Part shown: positions 25,773 through 38,090 of the stretch, one piece after another
How positions within the stretch are numbered: position 1 is the stretch's first letter
How the letters are laid out: each line of letters opens with the position of its first letter
Assembly: GCA_037447655.1 (NCBI GenBank)
Contig: JBBHKE010001501.1
Coordinates: 1-64,000, forward strand
Reading direction: 5' to 3'
Source: Zygnema cylindricum
Lineage: Eukaryota > Streptophyta > Zygnematophyceae > Zygnematales > Zygnemataceae
Length of the DNA stretch: 64,000 bases
The notes under the pieces: model-generated
What the model was told of the DNA's origin: nothing
Database searches by the model: none
What the model saw: only the letters and a program-made list of their open reading frames with translations
Made by a program: the position numbers and the translations under genes

Positions 25773-25900
25773 AATCCGCCCAATAAGGATACTTGTGCCC
25801 ATTAAAAATCGGGATTCGTGACGGAGGGCCCGTGACCTTTTGATTTGAGGCAGCTGTTGCCATTAAACAAGATGAAAAAGCACCTGCTGTTGCCATGACA
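25773..25900 (-). pseudogene. gag N-terminus of an older copia, split by the array
   Basis: On the minus strand the codons read MATAGAFSSCLMATAASNQ, then VTGPPSRIPIFNGHKYPYWAD, and are cut off at 25773 by the array LTR. The VTGPPSR block is shared with family 1 gag, so this is a related but older copy. The rest of the element is outside the window or lost. Confidence 0.82.
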
Positions 25901-25937
25901 ATCAACTATGCAAAGAGGAAACTCTCACGTAATCCCA

Positions 25938-26890
25938 CAAAAGACCAACTTCACAATGAAGCACTAAGCAACGAGACACACCCTAGGTCTGCAAATTTGC
26001 CACATTATAGAATATATACCAACAAAGCCACATGTAGAATTTCACAAGGTTATGCCAAAAGATCACAATGATCTTATAATTCAAAACACTGAAAAACTGC
26101 TTCGCAGTTTTTACATACAAATGAATCCCTTACTTTCCTAAAATAATCTAAGTCCTATATATACAAGTGAGCCTACAGCTGATCACGCAGTTCTACAACT
26201 ACCGTGGTCAATCGGTACACTACTTTGTCATCAACAAAATCCCACCGTCAAATATAAACAGATATTTACACCAATCACAGAGCTGCTAAAAATGAAATAG
26301 TATGCGGTCAAATTTCATCCGTTGAACTGACGGTACAGTCAATATTACTCTTTCCAAAAATGACAGTGGACTCGGTTCGCCTTCCACGTATTCTTTCATC
26401 ACCGACGATGAACCTCCACGTGTTACTTTGGTCCTCAAATGAAACTATACTTCTTCTTTTGGAACAATCAATCTCGACTTCCTCAAGGACCGACACGTGT
26501 GCTTGAAGTGCACGAAGACTGTGTTCTCCCTTTAGAGTTGCATACTCACTAAATCATGTTCCCGTCAATTTATCTTTACACAAACTGACAAATGTTCCGA
26601 ACATCTTTCTTGCGCAGATTGCTATAGTTGCCATGACTTTGCTGTGATTGCTATGACTGCTATGATGTGTCAACGCAGGTGTGATATTAGAGCAGTGCAG
26701 CTGCGATGTCAGAATGTGTCAACGCAGCTGTGATATTAGAGCAGTGCAGTTGCGATGTCAGATCAGCGCAGCATAGCAACATACCTACAAGTGTAGAGTG
26801 CTTAAGGTGTCCAGTTGCGATGTCAAACTTAGCGCAGAATGGCAATGTAGCAACAAGATATAGAGAGGACTCAAGGTTTCCAAAACAACA
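25938..26890 (-). repeat. Diverged family-1-like LTR of the split older copia
   Basis: This LTR of about 950 bp is related to the array LTRs by scattered matches (AAGTCCTATATATAC, ATATTTACACC, CACGTG and GACACGTGT blocks). It ends on the high side with GAGGACTCAAGGTTTCCAAAACAACA, equivalent to the array LTR start. The low boundary is estimated from the gag distance. It contains a 49-bp tandem duplication. Confidence 0.65.
26667..26765. repeat. 49-bp tandem duplication inside the older LTR
   Basis: Two adjacent copies start GTGTCAACGCAG at 26667 and 26716 and differ at a few positions (AGGTG/AGCTG, AGCTGC/AGTTGC). Diverged related words (TTGCTATGACTG, TGCGATGTCA) lie on both sides. Confidence 0.85.
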
Positions 26891-27069
26891 CAAATGCATA
26901 AGGTGGTCCTATAGGTTACGAATTTGATGAATATTCTGATCGATCTGGCAGATTTTTATTAAGAGGACGAGAAAGAAAAGACAGTGGGGCTTCTTCTTCA
27001 TTCTCCCCATCGCCGCCAAGCTTGCCACCTTCACTACTTCAATGGAGCATAGAAGGCTCCAATACCACT
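26891..27069 (-). mobile_element. 5' leader of another copia, with primer-binding site
   Basis: The minus strand at 27067-27056 reads TGGTATTGGAGC, close to the complement of the initiator tRNA-Met 3' end used by Ty1/copia elements. It directly follows an LTR end (CAACA). The leader that follows (TTGAAGTAGTGAAGG, GGCGGCGATGGG) resembles the family 2 leader near 34080-34130. The leader is interrupted at 26890 by the older family-1-like LTR. Confidence 0.75.
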
Positions 27070-27679
27070 TGTTGGATAGTAACACAAAAAGACAAAGTGC
27101 AAAAACAAGCAGAAGAAAAAGATATATCATACGAGGGAGAGATTATTCAACGGAAGCTAATGTATTCCGAAAAGATGTTTTACAAGATTTAACACCTCTC
27201 TATGCCCCTGACATATTTTTTTTATGGTAATCAACAAACCAAACTAAACCATATATTAAATGTCACTAAGGGCCAAATATTAAATCGAGGTCTACACACA
27301 TACAAAAAAAGTGCAAAAGTAGTATTTAGTCTAGTTCCACAAAAGTTGTTTGACACAAAACAAAATCTACGCAAGAAGCAACAAACTAAACTTCAACTAC
27401 GACCCGAAACTAAATGACCATAAAACAAAAACCAAACTAGACGGGTAAGCATTCTTCCGCTGAACGACTTATTACATATTTGATTCCAATGTGTACAAGG
27501 AATGATTTCGTTTTTAGACATTGGAATACTTCAAAAAGTTTGGCGGTATTCCTATCTAATTGTGACTTGACATATGTACTTTGTATTATAGAGAAGATTC
27601 TCCGTAAATGGTTTTTAAGTGTCCGAATGAGTAAAAACGAAATGGATACGTACATTTGTGACAATTGTATACGTTAACA
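27070..27679 (-). repeat. LTR of the interrupted copia (far boundary uncertain)
   Basis: The low edge is fixed by the primer-binding site: plus-strand TGTTGGATAG at 27070. The high edge is a guess, placed at GTTAACA (27679), which would give TG...CA ends and about 610 bp. Composition is AT-rich without reading frames. No second copy is in the window to confirm it. Confidence 0.5.
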
Positions 27680-28614
27680 ATTCATGTGATAGTTCTTAAA
27701 CTCTACAATTATGTGGTCTTTTTTTATTTCTTTTAACTGCTTGTGATGTCGCATGTCTTTGTGTTACATCGTAGATGTTTAGTCTTCCAATTGTTTATTG
27801 TTCATGGTTGAAGAAAATGCGCTTCACCTTTGCGTCTCTTGTCCAGTTGACATGAAATGGCATTGAATTCTTGACGAACTCAAACTGACAAAAGAAAATA
27901 AGTGTACTTTTTTACGTTCTATTAGACGCAAAGGGACAAAACATAAAAAATCGTTTACTTTTCCTCGTCGTCTGAAATCGTCTAATTTTTTTGAAAACTT
28001 TTGAAACTTGCGAAGCTGTTTTCTTATTATTGGTGGGGTGTTACCTTAATTTGAAACACATCGCCCATGCATTTTATGATAAAGTTTGAAGCTGACGTTT
28101 TTTGACGTGGCCGTAGGTCTAAAAACAAAAGACAACAACATGTAGTACATTTTAAGTTTGAGGATGACACAAATTGTACTTCAATTTGTTCAGTTTCTTC
28201 GTACAGTTGTAAATTAAATGGTACGAAGCTAAGTCTTTGAGGAACACGACCAAAAAAAAAATACTTTTGCACATGGGGATACGACCTAATACAATTTTTT
28301 TTTTCTAAAATCCAAATTTTCGTTCCAAAATATCAGTTACATGGGGCACGGAATTACAAAAATGTATTAAAAGTGTATCAAAACTTGTACAAAAAGTGGT
28401 AGAGTTGACGGCAAACGGTATTGATGACATTGACTTGTGAAAATCAGCCGTTTTCCGTCACGACCGACGGGCTAACATTTTCTCATGGGTCTAACTGGCT
28501 ATTTGCAAAAAATTCGGCCACATATTAATAGGAACCCGATAAACCGCTTAAATCATTGCAAAAACTCTTGTTTAAACCTAGGAGAATCACATAGAATGAG
28601 TTTAATGTCATAAT
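27680..28614. other. Intergenic, nothing identified
   Basis: AT-rich sequence with no supported reading frame, RNA or repeat. The last five bases (28610-28614, ATAAT) are the likely target duplication of the family 2 insertion. Confidence 0.6.
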
Positions 28615-29173
28615 TGATAGGATCTTACACAAAATCAAAGTGCAAGACTAGAGCAAAGCATTAAAAAAAAATCACACGAGAGAGAGCTGCCTACAAAAGC
28701 CAATATATTTCACATACATTTTTCTCCCCATAAAAAGATCTTCTTCCCACTCCCTCTAAGCTGCAGTATATAGTACATTTACTGTGACATCACTACTTCA
28801 AACTATAATTCAAGCCAAACCAGATAGTGCGCACAAAGTGCTTACAACTCAAATTTCGTCAACAACGAAACACAAAGAATTGTCGGTACAACTCACACGT
28901 ACATTCAAAGCTACGTAAAGACAAACCGTACCTACACGCCGTACACACCAAACGAAACATAACCTTGTCGTCAAACTGAATCTCCAAGAAGCTACGATTC
29001 GTACTACACGACTAAATAACTTCAGACCCAACGTGTACCACTATTTTCACGTAAGAACAAATAAGCCAGCCGCGCGACAGACCGCGACGGCCGACTACAA
29101 CTTTGATTGAATAAGGCAGACATGCCGGCTGCGCGACAGAGCGTGACGGCAGATTACAATCTTTGACTTAACA
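28615..29173 (-). repeat. Family 2 LTR 1 (outer, 3' on the minus strand)
   Basis: Plus-strand ends are TGATAGGATC and GACTTAACA. A purine tract (GAGAGGGGGAT on the minus strand, at about 29174-29184) lies next to it in the internal region, as expected for plus-strand priming. A TATATA motif on the minus strand lies near 28768. It resembles LTR 3 closely. Confidence 0.9.
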
Positions 29174-29197
29174 ATCCCCCTCTCAAATTTGTAATCA

Positions 29198-30740
29198 TCA
29201 CATAAACCCTAATTTAGGTCTCCCCCTCAAAAGTACATCATGAGCCGCACCTTTCGTCAACATATCGGCAGCTTCCTCCAACGTCGAAACATACAAAAAC
29301 TCAACTTCCTTTGCAGTGACCAAATCGCGTACGAAGTGCCAGTGAATCCTAATATGTTTTATCCTTTTGTGAAAGACAAGATTTTTCACTAATGCCATCA
29401 AACTCACGCTGTCAGAAAATATTTTCATATAACCAATAACAATCCCCAATTCTCCAAATAGTTCCTTAATCTAAATCAACGCTTTAGATGTGTGACACGC
29501 TGCCATGTATTGTGCTTCGGTTGAACTTAAAGCAACAGTTGGCTGGAGTCGCGAACTCCAAGAACCTGCTGCGCTGCCAAAAACAAAAGCATATCTAGAC
29601 GATGACTTTCCTGTGTCAAAATCTCCACCCCAATCTGCGTCCTAATATCCCATGCACTCCAAAGATGTCCGTCCAAATCGGAACAATAAACCAATCTCGA
29701 CCATACCTGCAAGGTAATGAAATATCCGGTTCACGGCCTCCCAATGAATCTTTTTAGGAGCTTGACAAAATCGGCTCACGACAAATACTGCGGCAGAAAT
29801 ATTCGTTTGCGTGGCCACACTTAAATACATTAAACTTCCAAGAGCCTCACGATAGGGCACGTGGACAATTTTCTCCTCAAATTTGCGATATTGAAGTTTG
29901 AAATCTAGTGGTGTCAAAACTGGCTTATAATCCAACATAGCAAATTTAGTTAGTACTTCTTTGCAATATTGCCCTTGAGACAATTTAATATCCCCATTAT
30001 CGTACCTTAAAAATTCCACTCCAAGAATATATCGTACGTCCCCCAAATATGTGACTTTAAAATGTAGGCGTAGGTATTCTTTCAATTCCGCGATTCGCGT
30101 CAACTTGTCACATATCATCAAAAAATCATCCACGTAGACAGAAAATATAATTTGATCCTCCCCCTCACCTTTTACGTAAACTCGAGAATATGAAATTATC
30201 CGTACAAATCCAAATTCGGTAAAGACCTTGTGTAATCATAAATACCAAGTCCCCGGTGCCTGTTTTAGTCTTTACAAGGACTTTCGCAGCTGCCATACCT
30301 TCCCCTCCTTCGACACTACTCCCTCTGAAACTTTCATATAAACCTCCTCCTCTAAGTCACCATTCAAGGATGCTGTCTCTACGTCCATTTGGTGAATGTG
30401 CTTTTTGCCGGCAGCGGCAACAACAATAATTATCCTCAAAGAATCAAACTTCACTACCAGTGCATATGTCTCTGTATAATCTACTCCTTCCCTTTGTTGA
30501 AAGCCCTTACAAACTAGCCGAGCCTTATGTTTTACTATTTCCGTCGATGCACTAGTTTTAGTTTTGAAAATCCACTTCGCATTAATAGCCTTTTTACCCT
30601 CCTGTAAGCTTATCTCCTCAAATGTTCGGTTGTCGATAATAGATTGAAGTTCTCTATCCCACGCCGGTTTCCAATGCTTCTCCCAATCGTATGATTTTCG
30701 TGCTTCCATATATGACTGCGGATCGCCCGGCATATTATTG
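29198..30740 (-). pseudogene. copia RT and RNase H (family 2, copy 1)
   Basis: RT starts near 30733 with MPGDPQSYMEARKS, then INAKWIFKTKT, ARLVCKGFQQREGVDYTET and IHQMDVETASLNGDLEEEVYM. The YVDD box lies at 30125-30136. RNase H continues to 29198 with KHIRIHWHFVRDLV and AADMLTK. Stops and frameshifts occur near 30270, 29640 and 29470. It has diverged visibly from copy 2, unlike the region upstream. Confidence 0.9.
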
Positions 30741-30751
30741 CATAATGATTG

Positions 30752-32560
30752 CTATAAGAGGAAATCTTTCTCCCTAGCCGCTGAAATATAATAATAAGAA
30801 TTTTTAATATTTCCCTTACCGTCAAAAGAAAGACAAGCCGGTTTCTTTCCCCAATTTTCTCGCATACTCCTCCTTGGCTCAAATTCTTTCTCCTCCTTTG
30901 CCGGTTTCCTCCTTAGAGTTATTCGGACCACTCGATTTAGAAGACAAAGATTTCCTCGTGTCCGAAGACATGCGAGAATTATTGCCTCTTGAATCCCCAC
31001 CAATGTTATCAAATTTTACATTTTCAACAATTTAACGTTTCCCCCTCTTAACATTGGACGTGGATTCTGGATCAATTTCCGAATCCGAACCCTCAATGTC
31101 ATGAAGATCACCAATTTCAAATTCCTCATGGAAATCAAGATTAGAATGTCGCTTAGCCGATCGAGGGATTGTGGATAATAGATCCTTGTGAAAATCCACA
31201 TTCCTTGATTCCTCAATGACATTTCGAATCGGGTCATAAACTCGGTAAAGACTCCCTTTAGTGTTATACCCCACAAAATAACCACTCCAACTACTCGATG
31301 CAAATTTACCTTTTCTCTTTTGTGCTTGAATATAAACCGATGCACGGCATCCCCAAATCCGAATGTGGTGAAGAGTAGGTTTTCGGCCATACCACAATTC
31401 GTATGGAGTTTTATCACCCGAAATCGATGTAATCCTCCGATTGCAAATATAATTCGCTGTCAAAATTGCATCGCCCCACAAATTAATACTCCTCCCGGAT
31501 CCATGAACCATTGACCGTACCATCTCTTGAAGAGTGCAGTTCTTCTTTTCCGCAACGCCATTTGATTCCGGTGAGTAAGATGCGGTATATTGGTGAGAAA
31601 TTTCCCACTCTTTACAATAAGGATCAAAAGCAAGAAATTCTCCTCCATTATCCGATCTAATAGATTTTAACTTTCTCTCACATTGCCTTTCGGCCATCAC
31701 ATGCCACTCTTGAAAGCGTAAAAATACTTCAGATTTGTGTTTAAGTAATATTACCCATGTGAAGCGAGAGAAGTCGTCCACCACCACCATAATATATTTG
31801 TTTCTACCAATCGTCTCCGGTTTCACGTCCCCACCTAAATCAATATGCACAAGATCAAGCAGATGCTTAGATAGATGCATCAGATCCTTAGCCGGATACG
31901 GCTTTCGAATTTGTCTCCCCTTACGACACCCCTCACATCCGTTAATTTTCTCCCCCGACGCCAAATCTAATCCCCTTACGCTCCCATTTTTAATCATCCG
32001 TCGTAAACTCGTCTCGGATGTGTGACACATCCGTTGGTGCCACAAGGTTAAATTGCCTTTCAACTCGGAAATTTGCAAAATAATGCCATTAGAATTTGGG
32101 GGGAATTTTGGCCGACGCCATTTTAGACGACCTTGCATAAAATCCGTGACTTCTCCTTCACATATATGTACTCCATCCGATCGTACAATTTTTATTGTAG
32201 AATCTCCCTACGGAAGTACGCTGTCGCACGCTCGCTGAATTTAGGGTACATTGAGAAGGTTCATTGATCCTTCAGGTAAGTACAAAACATTTGTTAATTA
32301 AGTTTGCATAACTTTTTCTTCCTCACGTGAGTCCAAACTTGGCAAATCCAATCGTACAGTACCCATTGTACTTATCGAAATCACTTGTCCACTTGTGACA
32401 GCGATTCATTTTGGTACCGTGAGTTCGCAAAAATCGTCAAAGAGTGAAGCGTTATTACAAACGTGATGTGACGCTCTTGAGTAAACAATCCACTATTTTT
32501 CGTGTATTGTAGAACCTGCCAAAAGATTAAGCAACAGGTTAAGGGCGGAAAATATTTGTG
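30752..32560 (-). pseudogene. copia protease and integrase (family 2, copy 1)
   Basis: A 368-codon frame (31032-32138) covers integrase: zinc finger LWHQRMCHTS ... CEGCRKGRQ, then HIDLGGD, VVDDFSR, RSDNGGEF and ESNGVAEKKN, and C-terminal DKTPYELWYGRKP and YFVGYNTKGSLYRVYDP. Upstream the protease box reads WIVYSRASHH. The catalytic Asp is Tyr (codon 32481-32483) and Gly is Arg, so the protease is dead. The linker to RT (30752-31012) is in another frame. Confidence 0.92.
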
Positions 32561-34060
32561 CTTCGTCGCCTCCCTCAAAGTAATCGTCACCCATAAAGTG
32601 TCCACCTCCTCTTCCATGGCGGCCTCCACGACCATCGCGACCGCGAAAGCGACCGCCACCCGCGTCCACCGTATCGGCCGCTGCCGTCTCCTCTACCACC
32701 GTTGCTTCCTCTACCGACGGGGCCTCCTCTACCGCCGGCTCCTCAATTTTCAGCCTTTGAATAGCATTGGGGGCTAATATGGCCCCATTTCCCGCAAAAA
32801 TGGCATTGACGCTCCTTATCCAGGCAAGAAGCCGCCATGTGACCAAGTTTGCCGCACTGATAGCAAGCAATATTGGTCAAATATGAATACTCGAGCTGGA
32901 AAGGAGATCTCCTGGCCCTTTCGTGACCTCTTCCCCCTCTTCCTCTTAGATTTCCCCCTCTTCTACCTCCTCTTCCCCGAAGATAATTTAGGTCGGGCAT
33001 TTCAGGTGTCGTGGTATTGAGGGAACCGGTTGGTTGGGGTCCCCTTGATGAACTCAGACGATTCGCCTTGGTGGATTTGAGGAATGTGATAATCGAGTCC
33101 AAAGATTTCAAATCCCTTGATAAAATAATGTCCCTTAAATGTATCATTTTCTCCGGTAAGGCATGGTTGAAGACCGATGCCTTATCATTCTCTTTAATGA
33201 ACTTTCCCATATTTGCGAGTTGCTCAATAATAATGTTAAATCTTTTTGCGGCCTCATCGATAGATTCGTTTGGTTTCACTTTGAAAGATGTATAATCGGT
33301 ATAAATGTGTTGCCCCTTATTTTGAAGACTCTTCTCAAAGTGATTTTCAAGAGTCTCATAACAATCATGGGCGAATCTTCAGGTAAGAAATAGATCATGT
33401 ATAGAAGTGCTACATATTTGGAATAAACCACCAACGGCGGAAAGATTTTTCTTCGTCCACACACGATAAGCTCTCCGATCCGAGGTAGGCATCTTCTCCA
33501 CCCCTTTTACCACCTTCCAAAGCCGTTTTAATTTAAATTGACCTTTGATATATTTCTTCCACGATTGATAATTCGTTCCATTGAAGATAACAATTTTTCC
33601 GGACATAGATTCAACTTGTTCGTCCCCTTCACTCTAATCATCAAGATCGGAATCGTCATCGATGGGAAGTTTCCCCTTTCGAATTGATTCCCTCCTCTCC
33701 TCTTCATCTCCTTCATCTCCATCCGTATCAACGACGCTTTGTGTCGGAATGGTCTCTCCGAAAAGTAGAGGTCTCTTGACATGGTTCGCCTCCGAGATCC
33801 GTTGATCAACATAACGAAAAAGACCATCCATCAGTTTGAAGTCGATCTTCCATTGCATCATCTTCCTCCTTCTTTTTCCCCTCATTCTCCTTCTTTTGTC
33901 CGAACGGGTCGACCGGATCGGCTTCCTCAAAAGTTTTGCTGGTGAAAGCAAATAGATTTTCTACTTCCGGATCCGACGATGATTCAGATTCGGATGGATG
34001 CGGAGGATCCGGATCTGGAGGACGAGGAATTACTGTGGAAGAAGAAGGCATCATAAGAGA
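32560..34060 (-). pseudogene. copia gag with two zinc knuckles and glycine-arginine runs (family 2, copy 1)
   Basis: Gag begins near 34054 (MMPSSSTVIPRPPDPDPP, acidic and serine-rich), continues in other frames at 33634-33951 and 33379-33606 (IVIFNGTNYQSWKKYIKGQ), then at 32743-33279. The last piece has RGRGGRRGGNLRGRGGRG followed by two CCHC knuckles, CYQCGKLGHMAASC and CHFCGKWGHISPQC. A second Gly/Arg-rich stretch follows near 32600-32690. One extra C at about 32661, absent from copy 2, shifts the frame there. Confidence 0.88.
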
Positions 34061-34131
34061 AGGGGTATTTTTCTTCTTCTACCCATGGCGGCCAAACTAG
34101 CCACCCTTCTACACCTCAATGGAGCACACGA

Positions 34132-34143
34132 GCTCCGATACCA
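34132..34143 (-). promoter_or_regulatory. Primer-binding site (family 2, copy 1)
   Basis: The minus strand reads TGGTATCGGAGC, two bases inside the LTR end (CTATCA). It matches the complement of the initiator tRNA-Met 3' end, the usual primer for Ty1/copia reverse transcription. Confidence 0.85.
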
Positions 34144-34145
34144 CT

Positions 34146-34701
34146 TGATAGGATCTTACACAAAAATCAGAGTGCAAGACTACAGTGGAAGCATTAAAAA
34201 AAAAAAAAATCACACGAGAACGAACTATCCACAAAAGCTAATATATTTCATAGACATTTTCTCCCACAAAGGATTAAGTTCCCCACTCCCACTAAGCTGC
34301 ATTATATAGTACATTTATTGTGACGTCACTATAACTCAAGCCAAACTAGATAGTGCGCACTAAGTGCGTACAACTCATATTGAGTCAACAGCGAAACACA
34401 AAGAATTGCCGATACAACTAACCCGTATAGTCAAAACCAACTAAAGACAAAACGAACCTACATATCGTACACACCAAACGAAACATATTCGGGTCGTCGT
34501 CAAACAAAATCTCCGCGAGACCACGAAACTACAATCCACTACACGACTAAATAAAACTAACCAGGACCACTAACTTAAAGTTATGACAAATTAGCCAGCC
34601 GCGCGACAGACCACGACGGCCGACTACAACTTTGACTGAAAAAGACAAACAGTCAGCCGCGCAACAGACCACGATGGCCGACTACAAACTTTGACTCAAC
34701 A
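34146..34701 (-). repeat. Family 2 LTR 2 (middle, diverged)
   Basis: Plus-strand ends are TGATAGGATC and GACTCAACA, 556 bp. It differs from LTRs 1 and 3 over its whole length (for example CGAACTATCCACAAAAGC against GAGAGCTGCC), while those two resemble each other. It serves as the 5' LTR of copy 1 and the 3' LTR of copy 2. Confidence 0.9.
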
Positions 34702-34725
34702 ATCCCCCTCTCAAACTTGTAATCA

Positions 34726-36261
34726 TCACATCAAACCTAATTTAGGTCTCCCCCTCAAAAGTACATCATGAACCGCGACTTTTGTCAACATATCCGCGGC
34801 TTCCTCCAACGTTGAAACATACAAAAACTCAACTTCCTTTCCTGTGACCAAATCGCGTAAGAAATGCCACTGAATCCTAATATGTTTTGTCCTTTTGTGA
34901 AAGACATGATTCTTTACCAATGCCATCAAACTCATGCTGTCAGAAAATATTTTCATACAGCCAATTGAAATCTCCTATTCTCCAAGTAGTTCATTAATCC
35001 AAATCGACGCCTTAGACGTATGACACGCAGCCATATACTCTGCTTCGGTTGAACTTAATGCAACAGTTGGCTGGAGTCGCGAACTCCAAGAAATTGTCGC
35101 GCCACCAAAGACAAAAGCATATCCAAATGTTGACTTTCCTGTCTCAAAATCTCTACCCCAATCTGCGTCACAATACCCCACGCACTCCAAAGATGTCCGT
35201 CCTGATCGAAATAATAAGCCAATCTCGACCGTACCTGCAAGGTAACGAAATATCCTCTTCACGGCCTCCCAATGAATCTTTTTAATAGCCTGACAAAATC
35301 GGCTCATGACAGAAATTGCGGCTGAAATATCCGGTCGCGTGGCCACACTTAAATACATTAAACTTCCAACGGCCTCATGATAGGGCACGTGGACAGTTTC
35401 CTCCTCAAATTTGCGATATTGAAGTTTGGAATCTAGTGGTGTCAAAACCGGCTTAGAATCCAACATAGTAAATTTTGTTAGTACATCTTTGCAATATTGG
35501 GCTTGCGACAATTTAATATCTCCATTATCGTACCTCACAACTTCCACTCCAAGAATATATCGTACGTCCCCCACATCTGTGACTTTAAAATGTAGACGTA
35601 GGTACTCTTTCAATTCCGCGATTCGCGTCAACTTGTCACATATCAACATGAAATCATCCACGTAGACAGAAAATATAATTTGATCTTCCCCCCTCACCTT
35701 TTACGTATAATCCAGAGTCTGAAATTGTTCGGACGAATCCAAATTCGGTAAGGACCTTGTGTAATCATAAATACCAAGTCCGCGGTGCCTGTTTTAGTCC
35801 ATACAAGGACTTTCGCAGCCGCCATACCTTCCCCTCCTTCGACACTACTCCTTCCGAAACTTTCATATAGACCTCCTCCTCTAAGTCACCATTCAAGAAC
35901 GCTGTCTCTACGTCCATTTGGTGAATGTGCTTTTTGTCGGCAGCGACAATAACAATATTCATCCTCAAGGAATCAAACTTCACTACCGGTGCATATTTCT
36001 CCGTATAATCTATCCCCTCCCTTTGTTGAAAGCCCTTACACACTAGCCTCCCTTATGTTTTACTATTTCCCCCGATGCACCAGTTTTAGTTTTGAAAATC
36101 CACTTCGCATCAATAGCATTTTTACCCTCCGGTAAGCCTACCTCCTCAAATGTTCGGTTGTCGATAATAGATTGAAGTTCTCTTACCCACGTCGGTTTCC
36201 AATGCTTCTCCCAATCGCATGATTTTCGTGCTTCCATATATGATTGCGGATTGCCCGTCAT
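34726..36261 (-). pseudogene. copia RT and RNase H (family 2, copy 2)
   Basis: A 240-codon frame (34975-35697) runs from FSVYVDDFMLICDKL (YVDD at 35653-35664) through LGVEVVRYDNGDIKLSQAQY, ATRPDISAAISVMSR and the RNase H residues in CDADWGRDFETGKST and STEAEYMAACH. Upstream frames 35765-36043 and 36043-36261 carry the start of RT. The tail (34726-34956) has KHIRIQWHFLRDLVTGKE. It is better preserved than copy 1 but split by frameshifts near 35700, 36043 and 34970. Confidence 0.92.
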
Positions 36262-36279
36262 ATTATTGCATAATGATTG

Positions 36280-38090
36280 CTATAAGAGGAAATCTTCCTC
36301 CCTAGCCGCCGAAATATAATAATAAGAATTTTCAATATTTCCCTTACCGTCAAAAGAAAGACGAGCCGGTTTCTTTCCCCAATTTTCTCGCATACTCCTC
36401 CTTGGCTCAAATTCTTTCTCCTCCTTTGCCGGTTTCCTCCTTAGAGTTATTCGGACCACTCGATTTAGAAGACAAAGATTTCCTCGTGTCCGAAGACATG
36501 CGAGAATTATTGCCTCTTGAATCCCCACCAATGTTATCAAATTTTACATTTTCAACAATTTAACGTTTCCCCCTCTTAACATTGGACGTGGATTCTGGAT
36601 CAATTTCCGAATCCGAACCCTCAATGTCATGAAGATCACCAATTTCAAATTCCTCATGGAAATCAAGATTAGAATGTCGCTTAGCCGATCGAGGGATTGT
36701 GGATAATAGATCCTTGTGAAAATCCACATTCCTTGATTCCTCAATGACATTTCGAATCGGGTCATAAACTCGGTAAAGACTCCCTTTAGTGTTATACCCC
36801 ACAAAATAACCACTCCAACTCCTCGATGCAAATTTACCTTTTCTCTTTTGTGCTTGAATATAAACCGATGCACGGCATCCCCAAATCCGAATGTGGTGAA
36901 GAGTAGGTTTTCGGCCATACCACAATTCGTATGGAGTTTTATCACCCGAAATCGATGTAATCCTCCGATTGCAAATATAATTCGCTGTCAAAATTGCATC
37001 GCCCCACAAATTAATACTCCTCCCGGATCCATGAACCATTGACCGTACCATCTCTTGAAGAGTGCAGTTCTTCTTTTCCGCAACGCCATTTGATTCCGGT
37101 GAGTAAGATGCGGTATATTGGTGAGAAATTTCCCACTCTTTACAATAAGGATCAAAAGCAAGAAATTCTCCTCCATTATCCGATCTAATAGATTTTAACT
37201 TTCTCTCACATTGCCTTTCGGCCATCACATGCCACTCTTGAAAGCGTAAAAATACTTCAGATTTGTGTTTAAGTAATATTACCCATGTGAAGCGAGAGAA
37301 GTCGTCCACCACCACCATAATATATTTGTTTCTACCAATCGTCTCCGGTTTCACGTCCCCACCTAAATCAATATGCACAAGATCAAGCAGATGCTTAGAT
37401 AGATGCATCAGATCCTTAGCCGGATACGGCTTTCGAATTTGTCTCCCCTTACGACACCCCTCACATCCGTTAATTTTCTCCCCCGACGCCAAATCTAATC
37501 CCCTTACGCTCCCATTTTTAATCATCCGTCGTAAACTCGTCTCGGATGTGTGACACATCCGTTGGTGCCACAAGGTTAAATTGCCTTTCAACTCGGAAAT
37601 TTGCAAAATAATGCCATTAGAATTTGGGGGGAATTTTGGCCGACGCCATTTTAGACGACCTTGCATAAAATCCGTGACTTCTCCTTCACATATATGTACT
37701 CCATCCGATCGTACAATTTTTATTGTAGAATCTCCCTACGGAAGTACGCTGTCGCACGCTCGCTGAATTTAGGGTACATTGAGAAGGTTCATTGATCCTT
37801 CAGGTAAGTACAAAACATTTGTTAATTAAGTTTGCATAACTTTTTCTTCCTCACGTGAGTCCAAACTTGGCAAATCCAATCGTACAGTACCCATTGTACT
37901 TATCGAAATCACTTGTCCACTTGTGACAGCGATTCATTTTGGTACCGTGAGTTCGCAAAAATCGTCAAAGAGTGAAGCGTTATTACAAACGTGATGTGAC
38001 GCTCTTGAGTAAACAATCCACTATTTTTCGTGTATTGTAGAACCTGCCAAAAGATTAAGCAACAGGTTAAGGGCGGAAAATATTTGTGCT
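36280..38090 (-). pseudogene. copia protease and integrase (family 2, copy 2)
   Basis: Nearly base-identical to copy 1 at an offset of 5528 bp. The 368-codon integrase frame (36560-37666) differs by one residue (Arg for Ser; base 36821 against 31293). The protease carries the same dead box YSRAS in place of DSGAS, with the Tyr codon at 38009-38011. Confidence 0.92.

Noticed and set aside
26911-27417. Short frames on both strands near 26900-27400
   Set aside because: They fall within the copia leader and LTR and show no protein similarity I can recognise.
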